Counted from the first letter of the stretch, positions 31,340 to 40,818 are shown. The stretch: 64,000 nucleotides of DNA from Phymatolithon calcareum (GCA_977006965.1 OZ345385.1:1054001-1118000), one strand, 5' to 3'. Notes: generated from the letters alone by a model not told the origin. A program made the numbers and translations.

Positions 31340-32962
31340 ATGTCGGATCAGAACGTAACCGATCAAGACCATACTGGAAATGGAGATGGAAGCGCATGGA
31401 GCGTCTTTGCACCCATAAGTCATCCAGTGTTGAATAGCGTGGATCCCGTTAAAGTCTCAGCGTTTTTGCGAGCACGGGAGCGCTATGAGAATGAGGTAGC
31501 TGAGAAAAAGAATGAAATACATTCACTCTCAAAGGAAAGGTACAAGATTTCTGTCAATCAAGTGTTGCTACGAAATATGCATTTTCTAGGCAAGCTTGAG
31601 AGCGTGGCGCCGGTAAAAGAATTGGCGCGATTGACGGCAACCGATATCGAGAAGCGGGTCAAGACCTTGGTGGTCCGGGATGACTCGTCGACACGATGGT
31701 GGCGCGGCTACAGGGGAAACCGCCTCGTAGTGAAGCGCGTGACACATCGGCTTCTAGAGCAGGATATTGTTGAATCTCCACTCTGCAAGGAATTGGAATG
31801 GCCTTCAATCGAAATGATCCACAGATCCCAGAGCGCATACAAAAAGGACGCGGGATTTGATTACAAGAAGGATGATGATGAGCTTGTAAGAATCAAGGGA
31901 AAGCTTTGGATTCCAGAAAGGGATGCAGAAATGCAGCTAAAGATCTTGGTCGCTGGACATTGCGGACCAGCGGGGCATAGAGCAAAGGAATCTACATGCA
32001 ACATCATCAAAGAGAACTACAAATGGAAGACTATGGAAATGGACTGTAAGGAGTTTGTGAGGAGTTGCTTGCATTGTCTTACAGGAAAGACCGGACACAG
32101 AATCCCGAGGCCCTTGTCAACCACTGTGCATGGCACTCGCCCCAATGAAGTCATACATTTTGATTTCCTATACATGGGCCCGGGTCTTGAGGAGCACAAA
32201 TATATACTCGTGATCCGAGACGATCTTTCATCGTATATGTGGCTTTGTCCGTCACAAGCTGCAACGGCCGAGGGCGCGGCAATGGAGCTGGCTCGTTGGA
32301 TCCGGACATTCACCATCATGGAGATGTGGGTGAGCGATCAAGGATCGCATTTCAAAAACGAAGTCATGAAAGAACTGGCCGAGGAGCACCGTATTAAGCA
32401 TAACTTCACGGTTGCATATTCCCCTTGGGTGAACGGTACGGTGGAGAGCTGTATGAAAACTGTTCAGGCAGCTTATCGCTGTTTACAATCGGAGCTGAAA
32501 CTGGGGCCCCAAGATTGGCCTACAGTAATCGGCATGATAATGACAGCTCTTAATGAAGCTCCACTCAAGCGACTGGGAAGTCGTGAGGATGGGACTTTTC
32601 GAACCCCTTTGGAGGTTATGACCGGAATCAAGCCGGCAAGGGCAATGTTACATTCAACAGCAATTGGAAAATCCAATGCCAAAGTGAGGAACCTAAAGAA
32701 AATCCGGGCTATGCAGATATTGGACATTGACTGTTTGCAAAAGCGTTTTGATGGATTGCACAAGGACGTGGCTGAACGAGTTACTGAAAATCGCGCGAAA
32801 AACATCAAATCGCATAACAGGAAAACGAACCTGGTGGAACAGAAATTTGAAAAGGGAGATTTTGTCTTGGTAAGACGTGCCCAAGACAAAGGCCACAAGC
32901 AATCCTATCGATGGGTCGGACCGCGCCGGATTACCAAAGTCGTCAGTGACCTGATCTATTAG
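31340..32962 (+). CDS. Gag-like N-terminus fused to integrase (LTR-RT)
   Basis: 540 codons, uninterrupted. Residues 1-80 resemble the start of a gag-type protein (SVFAPISHPVLNSVDPVKV, FLRARERYENEVAEKKNEI). From about residue 95 the sequence is late Pol: a linker, then the zinc region (CGPAGHRAKEST ... CLHCL) and the integrase core with HFDFLYMGPGL, MWVSDQGSHFKNEV and SPWVNGTVESCMKTV, giving Asp, Asp and Glu of the DDE triad. Everything between Gag and integrase is missing, yet the frame is kept, so the fusion may have arisen by an in-frame deletion. A TAG at 32960 ends it. The same frame reopens after a stop and a short insert with the chromodomain. Confidence 0.85.
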   Translation: MSDQNVTDQDHTGNGDGSAWSVFAPISHPVLNSVDPVKVSAFLRARERYENEVAEKKNEIHSLSKERYKISVNQVLLRNMHFLGKLESVAPVKELARLTATDIEKRVKTLVVRDDSSTRWWRGYRGNRLVVKRVTHRLLEQDIVESPLCKELEWPSIEMIHRSQSAYKKDAGFDYKKDDDELVRIKGKLWIPERDAEMQLKILVAGHCGPAGHRAKESTCNIIKENYKWKTMEMDCKEFVRSCLHCLTGKTGHRIPRPLSTTVHGTRPNEVIHFDFLYMGPGLEEHKYILVIRDDLSSYMWLCPSQAATAEGAAMELARWIRTFTIMEMWVSDQGSHFKNEVMKELAEEHRIKHNFTVAYSPWVNGTVESCMKTVQAAYRCLQSELKLGPQDWPTVIGMIMTALNEAPLKRLGSREDGTFRTPLEVMTGIKPARAMLHSTAIGKSNAKVRNLKKIRAMQILDIDCLQKRFDGLHKDVAERVTENRAKNIKSHNRKTNLVEQKFEKGDFVLVRRAQDKGHKQSYRWVGPRRITKVVSDLIY

Positions 32963-32970
32963 GTAGAGCA

Positions 32971-33121
32971 CATGTTAACTCAAGATTGCGGAAGAAGCAT
33001 ATATGAATGTTATACTATGCTACAAGGCTGTAGCAACTGAAACGCATCTCCCTTACAGTCTAAAGACTGTTACTGAGAGCGTTTAATAAATACTACTAAA
33101 AAAAAAAACATGTTAACTCAA
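32971..33121 (+). mobile_element. short retroposed insert with poly(A) and 13-bp TSD
   Basis: Target duplication CATGTTAACTCAA lies at 32971-32983 and 33109-33121. The 125-bp insert ends AATAAATACTACTA plus about 11 A. It carries the epsilon tail (GAAACGCATCTCCCTTACAG, GTTACTGAGAGCGTTTAATA). The insert plus one duplication is 138 bp, a multiple of three, so the downstream chromodomain stays in the integrase frame. Confidence 0.93.
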
Positions 33122-33451
33122 AACGTTGAGAAAGTACATGCGGCACGCTTACAGCTGTATCGAGCAGGAATGGACGGGACAAAAGTATCCAAGGAATTGT
33201 TAGCGCAAACGGAGTGTAGCGAGGCAAAATACGTAATCGTGGACGAGGTAATCGACGTATCAGGGAACGAAAGCGATGGGATATTTGTTCAAGTTAAATG
33301 GTTGGGGTTGCCGGATCGTAGAGATTGTACGTGGCACCCAATCAAAGATATTCATGAAGATATCCCGGAAAAGGTTGAAGAATTTTTGAAGACATCTAAG
33401 AAGAAGCGCGCTGTAAAGCAAGCTCGCGAACAGATTGGTCTGTCCCTGTAA
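33110..33451 (+). CDS. chromodomain of the LTR-RT integrase
   Basis: Reads NVEKVHAARLQLYRAGMDG, then YVIVDEVIDVSGNESDG, IFVQVKWLGLPDRRDCTWHP and HEDIPEKVEEFL: a chromodomain with its aromatic/Trp positions. Such C-terminal domains steer integration to modified histones in chromoviruses. Originally it would be the C-terminus of the 31340 frame. A TAG at 32960 and the retroposed insert now separate them, and the first Met comes partly from the duplicated target sequence. Confidence 0.82.
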   Translation: MLTQNVEKVHAARLQLYRAGMDGTKVSKELLAQTECSEAKYVIVDEVIDVSGNESDGIFVQVKWLGLPDRRDCTWHPIKDIHEDIPEKVEEFLKTSKKKRAVKQAREQIGLSL

Positions 33452-33481
33452 ATGCCTCTGCTAAGCAGAGCCATGGGGCAC

Positions 33482-34147
33482 TGTAGTTGTGGGTCCATAC
33501 CAAGCGTTCGCCAAGCAAGGAGCAAGGGCGACACTTAATGGGGGAGAGCCATAAGTACTTAGCAAATATCATGGCTAGATACAAAGCATTGGAAAAAATA
33601 ATTGCTATTGTAATTATTTAAATTATTGTTCCAATAATTTATTCCTGAGTCTCGCATATTTATTGTATTTATTGAGATCGTCGTGGTTGCGACAATTATT
33701 GTATCGGACTCCTCATTTTTTCGATCCGGTTATTCTATCGCGACAGAAAGTAGCAAGAAGGATCCAATAATTCGGGGAATAACCAGTTATTTATACCTCA
33801 CTGAACTTGAATACAATAATTTATTGCTTCTGCGTTCAACAATAAATTATTTATTCTCGACACTTTTCGAGAAAAGAATAAAAATAAATAAATAATTCCA
33901 ATGCTTTGGCTAGATATGGTAAGCCCAGAAACCCATAATTGCATGGCATTTATTGGCGCAATCAGGACTCAAGACTGAATTGCGTGGATAAGATAATAGA
34001 TAGATATAGGGTATTGTAAAAGGCTATAAAAGCCAGCTCTTCCAGCCTCTCACTGAGGAGGAGAGGCATCGGGCTTTTGAGAAGCATGTGTTGTGATTAA
34101 GGACTGTCTCCCCTCAGTTCTTCTGAAGGGCTTAGTGGGCGTCTAAA
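33482..34147 (+). repeat. 3' LTR, 331 bp plus MITE
   Basis: Same LTR as 30938-31268, interrupted at GCTAGATA by the MITE and its 8-bp duplication. 666 bp minus 335 bp gives 331 bp, exactly the length of the other LTR. TATAAAA is at 34024-34030. Confidence 0.95.
33582..33908. mobile_element. 327-bp MITE, copy 2 (hAT-type)
   Basis: Same 13-bp termini and length as 8415-8741. I count about two differences (CTCGCTGAAC/CTCACTGAAC and TCTCAACAC/TCTCGACAC). The 8-bp target duplication GCTAGATA lies at 33574-33581 and 33909-33916. The uninterrupted target is preserved in the 5' LTR at about 31031-31038. Confidence 0.96.
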
Positions 34148-34682
34148 CAGTGCATGAATACTCTGCACACTTAACACCTGATACAATCCGCGTATCAACA
34201 GCAGCAGTTCAAATCTAGAAGGACATATCAACGACACTGTTCGGCAAGTGGGCAGCGCGTATTGGAGAAGACTAATGAAGCTTTGCCAAATAGAACCGTG
34301 GGAGTTCCGCCGACAGCACCTACGCTGCAAGCTAAGACGAAGATTGGGCAAGGTAGTAGAAGAGACCGATGACGCTGGGGCAGAGCTCGAACTCGAAACA
34401 CTTGACTGCATTCGAGAAACGAATACGGCAATTGACCCTCGAGATAAATCTAGTATCCGACGAGTCTAGGAGAAACAAGAAGAACGCCGGACAAGAAATA
34501 TATCGTTTTCATTTCTACCGCACCAGGCATTGTGGATGAAAAAAGAAGACAAGGAATTCGTTAAGCAAGATGATTTTTAGGACGCTTCCCTAGAAACCTA
34601 CCAAGGCTGATTGAAGAAATGGGTAGTCAAGGAGCATGGGCAATTGGTACACTCACCAGAATCCTGAAGAAGCGTACATGGA
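34148..34682 (+). pseudogene. alpha-LINE ORF2 fragment, right part of the LTR-RT target
   Basis: Continues the LINE after the LTR element: HEYSAHLTPDTIRVST, TLFGKWAARI, then RLMKLCQIEPWEFRRQHLR and KLRRRLGKVVEETDDAGAEL. The same segments recur around 37.68-37.76 and 40.58-40.74 kb. Stops and frameshifts are present. Confidence 0.78.
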
Positions 34683-35028
34683 CCCCTTTTGAAGAGAATG
34701 AACAAAAAGAAGAAAGGAAGATTTTTATTTTAAAGTTACCAACGCCTCTGCTAACGCTTGGGGCAACTTTTCGAGTGCCAAGGTAATGTGGCATCATTCT
34801 GTCCGATGAAGACTTTCTGATGGTGGGTGTTCCACGATTCGGTGGTCTACAAAAACCAACCTCTGGTCCTCAGAGGGGCCTCGAGGGGGGAAACTAGTCC
34901 ATGTTCACGTGTCACGTGAGGGGTTTAGAATTGCAGGGAGTGTTTACTCCGTCTTGTAGGGGCGTTTGTTTTTGATAGCCTGGAACATGACCAGGAGTTT
35001 TTCGAGCGCCCCTTTTGAACAGAATGAA
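34683..35028 (-). mobile_element. gamma-LINE 3' insertion with 20-bp TSD
   Basis: Target duplication CCCCTTTTGAAGAGAATGAA at 34683-34702, with one mismatch at 35009-35028. The 306-bp insert reads on the minus strand through CCCCTCGAGGCCCCTC, GACCAGAGGTTGGTTTTTG, GTTGCCCCAAGCGTTAGCAG and GGTAACTTTAAAATAAAAAT to a CTTTCTTC-type tail. Related insertions are at 48634-49017 and 49445-49591. The parent-like LINE is at 59.4-60.5 kb. Confidence 0.9.
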
Positions 35029-35274
35029 GTGGCTAGAGGCTTTGACGTGATATTATGCAATTCTGAATAAGGCAACTGACAATTCTCGATGCTAGTGTAA
35101 TGCGACTAGAAAGGTGCCGACTTTCCTCAAGTTGGGACACATGGTACCAACTCAATAAATCCACTTAACTACAAGAACAGGGCGAGTGGCGTGAAAATCT
35201 CGTCGGTAAAGCATTGCAGCAAGCAGAAGAAGGTAGAGTGTCAAAGAAACGGCGATTGGAAGGTTTTTTTTGAA
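35029..35274. other. no gene seen
   Basis: Decayed LINE-like flank, no recognisable motif. Confidence 0.35.
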
Positions 35275-35350
35275 TTTTGAATTTATTAAACGCCCTCAGT
35301 AACACTCATGAGACTGCATGGGAGATGCGTTCCAGCAGCTACGTTGTAGA
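35275..35350 (-). mobile_element. epsilon 3' tail fragment
   Basis: The complement carries GGAACGCATCTCCCATGCAG and GTTACTGAGGGCGTTTAATAA. On the plus-strand left is a T-rich run (TTTTTTTTGAATTTTGAA) that would be its A-rich tail. Confidence 0.72.
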
Positions 35351-35403
35351 TTCGATCATCTATTCAAGTACTAACCTTAGCTGCAAAAATCCTCTCCCGT
35401 AAA

Positions 35404-35760
35404 ATGGGACTACATTTAGATTGTGCGATCCAAGTGTTGAAGAATTGCGAAGATGAGCGCACATTGAAAATTCCGATAAGCATGCCGAAAACGTTGCCGG
35501 GAGTGTTACTTATATGGAATAGAACGACGCGGTTAAGATGCCTTCGACTGATTTTGAACAGAGCCCCGCTATGGAGAAAATCAATTCTGGGCGAGTACTT
35601 CGGACCCAGTTCAGAGATTTAGCTCATTGCACTCCAAAGCCTACTTGGGTCTAATATGATGGACAAAGAGACTAAAAATGAATGCAGAAAACTCATTCAA
35701 GCCCTCATAGGGAAAGCAACTCAAATCAAGGCGATGTTAGGAAGCTAGAATGCGATGAGG
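35404..35760 (+). pseudogene. alpha-LINE C-terminal module, decayed
   Basis: Reads LPGVLLIWNRTTRLRCLRLI, LNRAPLWRKSILGEYFGP, then after a stop a version of ECRKLIQALIGKATQIK. It matches the modules at 30.05, 43.85 and 44.93 kb. Confidence 0.78.
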
Positions 35761-35799
35761 CGAAATAATTGAGAAGCTGCCTCTAGACCCGGCGGAAAT

Positions 35800-36600
35800 G
35801 ATAGCCCATTTAATAAGGGAGTTCAAGGATCACAAAGGAACGGCAATAGAGCCAAGGAAATTCCAACTCACATAAGCACTGAATCGGGAGCTTAAGAGAG
35901 CCCTAAGACGTGCCCCGAGGCAAAAAGCAGCGGGATCGGATGGCATTTTCTCCGAAGCCCTGTTACTTACCCTAGTGGAAGCTATAGCATCCTACTTGCA
36001 AAGATAACAAAAGCCGGCCATCTCGGTTGCCAACCTGCCGATTGGAAAAAGGCACTGGCGATTCCAGTATTCAAAAAAAGGAGACCCTAGTTCCCCTAAA
36101 AGCTATAGGCCGATTTCCTTATTATCTCACGTTGCAAAATATTTCAATGAGGACTAACTGATTCGGAAGGAATATGGACTCAGTACGTCCCAAATGGGAT
36201 TCCAGCCCAGGAAAGGCACAGAAAGGGCACTCCTCCGTTACACAGTAGCCGTACGACAAGGAAGAAGGCAAAAACGGTGCTCGACCTAAAGTCAGTATAC
36301 GACCGAGGCCCAAGAGAGGAGCTATTGTGAGAATTCGACCTCAGACTATCAGCAAATGTTGCATCGCTCGCCTTTTTCTCACTGCAGAAGAATTTATGAA
36401 CGATGCAGCAATAGCTCAAGGAACAAGCGAACGAGGAGTCCCCCAAGGATCCCCCATCAGCCTCACACTGTTCAACATCCTCATGGAGCGTGGAACCACC
36501 ACGCTTGCTCCGGGTGGAATCGAATCGTCGAGTGGTACGCAGAGAAGAAGGAGTGGTCTCCTAATTACCTAGACCTGCTGTAATCTAAGTAGAAGATAAT
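35800..36600 (+). pseudogene. alpha-type LINE reverse transcriptase, decayed
   Basis: In changing frames: ELKRALRRAPRQKAAGSDGI (finger region), KKGDPSSPKSYRPISLLSHV (RT motif 2), MGFQPRKGTERALL (the GF-Q box), a motif-A remnant VLDLKSVYDR, and ERGVPQGSPISLTLFNILME (motif B). At least three frame changes and stops. Confidence 0.78.
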
Positions 36601-36635
36601 TCGGAACAATAAAGCACTGCCTTGCAAAACCCCAC

Positions 36636-37080
36636 TTGGGAGCGAAGGTAACTTATATACATACATACATGGGCACCTTGGCAGAAAGAATCAAAGCTGT
36701 TCATCTCAATGATTCCAATGCGAGCCTCCGCTTGAACATGTTTGCCGACGATGTCATGCTAATGGCAAGGAACGAAGAAGAACTACACAAGATGCTTAAT
36801 GAATGCTCTGAATGGGCACAGGTCTATCGAATGACGTGGTCAACCCAAAAATGTTCAATCATACTCCCAGGTCAAAGGATTGGAGATCCCATCCTCCTGA
36901 CAGACGAGGAAGTTGAAATAAGACGCACTGCAGAATATCTCGGGACGACTATTGGTGCGAAGGGAACTCGCGATGACAAGCTCCTGGCGCGATATAAAAG
37001 GGCAAGTAAGAAAGTGCGTCTCATGAGCACCCTGGGCATGAGAAGAACATTCATTCATTCTGCATATTCCCCTAGTGGAG
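36636..37080 (+). pseudogene. alpha-type LINE RT, catalytic-box segment
   Basis: Open frame with LRLNMFADDVMLMARNEEEL (catalytic FADD, motif C), MTWSTQKCSIILPG (motif D) and AEYLGTTIGAKGTRDDKLLA (motif E/thumb). It ends where a minus-strand LINE fragment begins at 37081. Its natural continuation reappears at about 37591. Confidence 0.85.
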
Positions 37081-37590
37081 CTAGCAACGCTTCGAGGGTC
37101 TAAGTTTTTTCCATTCTATCTTATTTGTCGCGAGCTTGATAATGGCTTGCACGTCGAGGTCAGGTGAATCGCCAAAGATTGAGTCTGGTGTTGGTCGAAC
37201 ACATTGAAGTAGGACCTGTCGGATAAGGCGACGCTCATCCATCCTAAGGATGTGTCCAAGCCAGGTCCATCGCAGGTCCCTGGCGAGTAATACCACGTCG
37301 ATTGCAGGATTCCTGGTCTCGTCGGCGATGTGTCTTCCCGATATTCTAGATAGCATTCTGGCGTTTGTTGATCTTAGTTTTCTGCACACTTTCTCTGTTA
37401 GCTTCCATGCTTCACGGCCGTAGAGGAGAGTAGAGAGGACGCAGGCGCGAAACATGCGTAGTCGGAGCCCTCTTGGTAGCCTGTCATCCGTAAGAATCTG
37501 CCGGAGGTCTCGGAAACGGGACCAGGCAATTGAGACACGGTGGTTGACTGGGACCATTGAGTCACCATTACCGGACTGCATCACTCCAAG
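37081..37590 (-). pseudogene. delta (RTE-like) LINE ORF C-terminus
   Basis: 167-codon minus-strand frame: RMFRACVLSTLLYGREAW, LTEKVCRKLRSTNARMLS, GRHIADETRNPAIDV, RDLRWTWLGHILRMDERRL. The CVLSTLLYG...W...L pattern and the WLGHILRM box are typical of the post-RT region of RTE/RTE-like LINEs. A shorter copy is at 51486-51830. It interrupts the alpha LINE. Confidence 0.82.
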
Positions 37591-37757
37591 ATATTTGAAC
37601 AGGATATAGTACCGAGAAGAGTATCAAGCTTTTCAAAACTTTTACCAGGCCAGTATATGTGTACGCGGCGTAAATAGCACCCGACACAATCCGCATATCG
37701 AAAGCAGCAGTGAGAATCCAGAGGGTCATGGCAACGATTCTGTTCGGAAAGCGAGCA
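37591..37757 (+). pseudogene. alpha-LINE ORF2 fragment, left of the beta insertion
   Basis: Homologous to 30.90-30.94 plus 34.15-34.26 kb: LFKTFTRPVYVYAA, IAPDTIRISKAAVRIQRVMA, TILFGKRAVPHW. The sequence is cut by the beta LINE and resumes at 40580. Confidence 0.8.
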
Positions 37758-37777
37758 GTGCCGCACTGGAACATGTC

Positions 37778-38960
37778 ACCGAGGTCCACTCGTCAGGAAA
37801 CCGACAAATGCCTCCAACTAATCAACAGGCACGCAAGGGGTCAAGCCATCATCTGTGGTGACTGGAACGCAAGACACAAGCTGTGGGACAGGCAGTCAAA
37901 CAGAAGGGGCAACCAACTAGTCCAGTGGGCAGAAAGAAAAGGATGGGACATTAGAGCAAGCAAAGGACCGACATTCCAGACGAAGAAGTACGGGAGCAAT
38001 ATCGACTTCTTCGTCACAAAAGGAATAACAATATCCGCGCCAAAATCTCCAGAGGACATATGGACAGGGGCTACACAGCACAGGCCTGTATGTACGCGCC
38101 TTCGAAGCCGGCAAGTTCGTGACCCGAACCAGAATAAGCGACCAATCAGTGTAAGAGATCGAGATGACACACAAAGGAAAAATGAAATCAAGGAACGAAT
38201 GCGTAGTCTCATTGAGGACCTCAAGGGAAGTATCTCCCCCGAATCGGTATCCGATATCTACAGGGAGATTGTGGACTTAGAAGGAAAGTCAAGAAAAGAA
38301 TCGAAGAAAGAATTCGCGCTTCGTAAGTACCAAGAAGGCATTCCCGGAGTCATCGAAGACCTCAAAAAGTGCAAAAATGCAAGAGATCTACACCAGGGGT
38401 ACAAGAGACTTTTTAAAACCTGGTGTGATCCGTGGAGAACTAGAAAACGCACACCGGCACGCTATAAGTCATTTTGGAATACAGAGCTTGACAAAATGGC
38501 ACTGAATCGGAAGAAACTTTACCGGAAAGCCAGATCATCCCAATCACCGGAAGACTGGGGCCGTTACCACGAGTGTAAGTACCAAATCAGAACCTTGGTG
38601 AACAAGAAGAAGAAAGAGCAGTATCAAGAATACATCGCCGAGCTCGAGGAGAAGGATGGACCAGCGGCTTTGAAGCAACTTGCCAAGATGAAAAAGAAAA
38701 TTCGAAGAAGAAAGCTAAGAAACGAGATGACAGGAAGCCCCATGAATTGCGCGAAATTCTCAGCCCATATCTCAGCGACATGCCATAGCACCGAAAAGTG
38801 GCAACCCGGACTAAGAAAATTCTCCTGTACAGAGGACATGAGGACAAAAATTGAAGCGGCTATCCGTAAAGCACCAAACGGAAAGGCACCAGGCTTAGAC
38901 GAGGTGAAGGCTATCAGCTTGGGTTCCAAAAGGGGCAGAGCACTGAACTGGCCATCCTAA
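37778..38960 (+). pseudogene. beta LINE ORF2, endonuclease to RT start
   Basis: The open frame includes the second half of an APE-type endonuclease: GQAIICGDWNARHKLWDRQS, GPTFQTKKYGSNIDFFVTKG, ATQHRPVCTRL. The last box is normally Ser-Asp-His; here Gln replaces the catalytic Asp. A long basic linker follows, then the RT start RKAPNGKAPGLDEV. There the sense jumps: the region between this motif and the GF-Q box is deleted and the frame changes near 38905. Confidence 0.85.
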
Positions 38961-40354
38961 GAGCTACTGAGCTACTAAAAGAGGATCAGAGATGTGTAGC
39001 AGTATTGGACCTTAAGGCTGCCTACGACACAGTACTGAGAGTACACCTGGTGAACAGAATGAGACAAGTACTGCCCAAGGAGATCTGCGCAATGGCAGAG
39101 GCGTTCTTGACACCATCCTGGGTAGCAACAATTGGTGATGCGAACAGGAACTGGTTTCTAGTGGACAGGGGAGTCCCACAAGGGTCCCCTCTCAGTCCAA
39201 GCCTCTACAACATCTTCATGGATGAATTCGCAGAACGAATGAGCCGGGCATCAAAAACCTGGGCTGAAGTACCGGCTATCCTCTTCGCAGACGATGTTCT
39301 TCTCTCTGCGAAATCACCCGCGGCACTGCAAGGACTATTGGATATAGCTACCCAATGGGCACAAGAGCGAGAGATGACTTGGAACACTAAACAAGGGAAA
39401 AGCGAAGTCCTCGAATCAGAAGAAACATTGGGCAAGACATTCAAGCTAGCGAACAAGGTGCTAGCACAAGTTCCGGAGGTCACGTACCTTGGAGTATCCC
39501 TAGACCCTGGAGGAGTTACAGATACGTTAATGATGCAACGACTAAAGAAATCAAGGACGGCCGTGTACGAGTTGCGTACACTGGGAGTGTTCAAGAAAGG
39601 GCTGAGTATACAGAAGTGTATTCAGATATACAAGGCACTAGTACAGCCACGCTGGGAGTACGCAATGCACTTAACGCCCTGGACAGAAGACGTACAAAAT
39701 GCCGTCAAGGAAGTAGAAGCAACATTCTTCAATCAAGTATTCGGGCCACTGGCCCGAGGAAGGACGGATAGGCTCCGTCTCCTGTGCCGGATCCAGGCGG
39801 CCGCACATCGACGAGAAATGTTGGCCTTCAAAATGCTGAGAAGGAACAAGGCGAAAGAACGTATGTATTCAAAGGAAGTGCCAGAAAGAAGAAACAACGA
39901 TGAATGGCAGTACACGAAGAAAGATATCGCCGCGATGGAGACCAGAGAGCCGTTCGGTGAAGCGGTAAAACATATCCAAGCAAACCAATCGTCGCAAGCA
40001 CTTCGATCGAAATTTCTGGAAATGGAAGGAGACCGCCTAGAATCGAAGCGGAAAAGAAAGATACCATACGACAAAACAAGAGAATTGCCAGCAATCCTCA
40101 AGTTCCCCAAGGTGAAGCACAGACAACTCGCACTGCAGTATGCCTGTGGCAGATTCCCACAGGTGTCAACAACAAGTATGACTGAAGAATTCGGCACCAG
40201 AGCCAGAGAACATATGGAGACCCTTGAACGCACGCTAGCAGGGTACGAACTCGAAGGAGAAAAACGACTGGAAACAGAAAAGGCGCTAGATGAGCTCTTA
40301 CTATTTAGCAAGACACTCACAGAACGCATGGAGAACGAAGAAGGCCTGTATTAA
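38905..40354 (+). CDS. beta LINE ORF2, reverse transcriptase and C-terminus
   Basis: Open from YQLGFQKGQSTELAILRATE through motif A (VAVLDLKAAYDTV), motif B (DRGVPQGSPLSPSLYNIFMD), motif C (AILFADDVLLSA), motif D (REMTWNTKQGKSEVL) and EVTYLGVSLDPGG, then YKALVQPRWEYAMHLTPWTE and a charged helical C-terminus ending MENEEGLY. An ATG-initiated part (449 codons) starts at 39005. Fingers motifs 1-2 are missing, so it is unlikely to be active. Confidence 0.88.
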
Positions 40355-40566
40355 TGCGCAGAATGCAAGGCAAAAAGTGGTCGAGTCCAAGCACCAACAA
40401 TCCCGTAGAGGACTGAGATAGGACTACTTTGAGTCCTAAGTTTTCCCGTCTGCGATTCTAGTGGACGTTTTGTGAGCTACACAAAGGTAGGTAGCACCAG
40501 AGGAAGCCTTGCCCATATCTTCGGAAGTCTGTGGGGCTTTTAAATAAACTTGAAAGGAAAAAAAAA
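40355..40566 (+). repeat. beta LINE 3' UTR and tail
   Basis: From the ORF2 stop to the A-tail. Contains GAGCTACACAAAGGTAGGTA, GCCCATATCTTCGGAAG, TCTGTGGGGCTTTTAAATAA. The same segment, truncated, is inserted at 29163-29237, and the last 20 bases recur at about 58073-58092. Confidence 0.85.
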
Positions 40567-40579
40567 GTGCCGCACTGGA

Positions 40580-40818
40580 GAAGATTAATGAAACTGTGCC
40601 AAATTGAGCGGTGAGAGTTACACCGACGGCACCTGCTCCAGAAGCTAAGACGAAGATTAAGCAAGATAGTGAAGGAGACCGAAGACAAGGGGGCAGAGCT
40701 AGAGCTCAAAACTCTCGATCGTACACGGGAACGAAACACATTAAGTGGTTTCCAAAATAGACCTGGCCTCCGGCGAGCATGGGAGCAGCAAGAAGAAAGA
40801 CGTTCCAGAAAAATAAAT
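40580..40818 (+). pseudogene. alpha-LINE ORF2 fragment, right of the beta insertion
   Basis: Continues RRLMKLCQIER, then RRHLLQKLRRRLSKIVKETE, GAELELKTLDRTRER and WEQQEERRSRKINYT. Compare 34.27-34.50 kb. It stops at the truncated end of a minus-strand hAT relic. Confidence 0.78.

Larger units (their letters stand above)
30938..34147 (+). mobile_element. LTR retrotransposon with Gag-integrase-chromodomain, nested
   Basis: Two 331-bp LTRs, 30938-31268 and 33482-34147 (the latter enlarged by a MITE), start TGTAG and end GTCTAAA. A 4-bp target duplication CAGT lies at 30934-30937 and 34148-34151. The interior is only about 2.2 kb: a Gag-like N-terminus fused to integrase, then a chromodomain. 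Protease, RT and RNase H are absent, so the element depended on others. By eye the LTRs differ at about six positions, so it is not brand new. It interrupts a LINE. Inside it are a short retroposed insert (32984-33121) and a MITE (33582-33908). Confidence 0.93.
37758..40579 (+). mobile_element. beta LINE insertion with 13-bp TSD
   Basis: The target duplication GTGCCGCACTGGA lies at 37758-37770 and 40567-40579. The inserted LINE (37771-40566, about 2.8 kb) is 5'-truncated within its endonuclease, carries ORF2, and ends CTTTTAAATAAACTTGAAAGGAAAAAAAA. Long target duplication, 5' truncation and A-tail are the signature of target-primed reverse transcription. The target is itself an alpha LINE fragment. 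Confidence 0.95.

Noticed and set aside
36640-36672. Microsatellite TATACATACATACATG as a promoter
   Set aside because: It is a short simple repeat at the LINE fragment edge, with no further promoter evidence.
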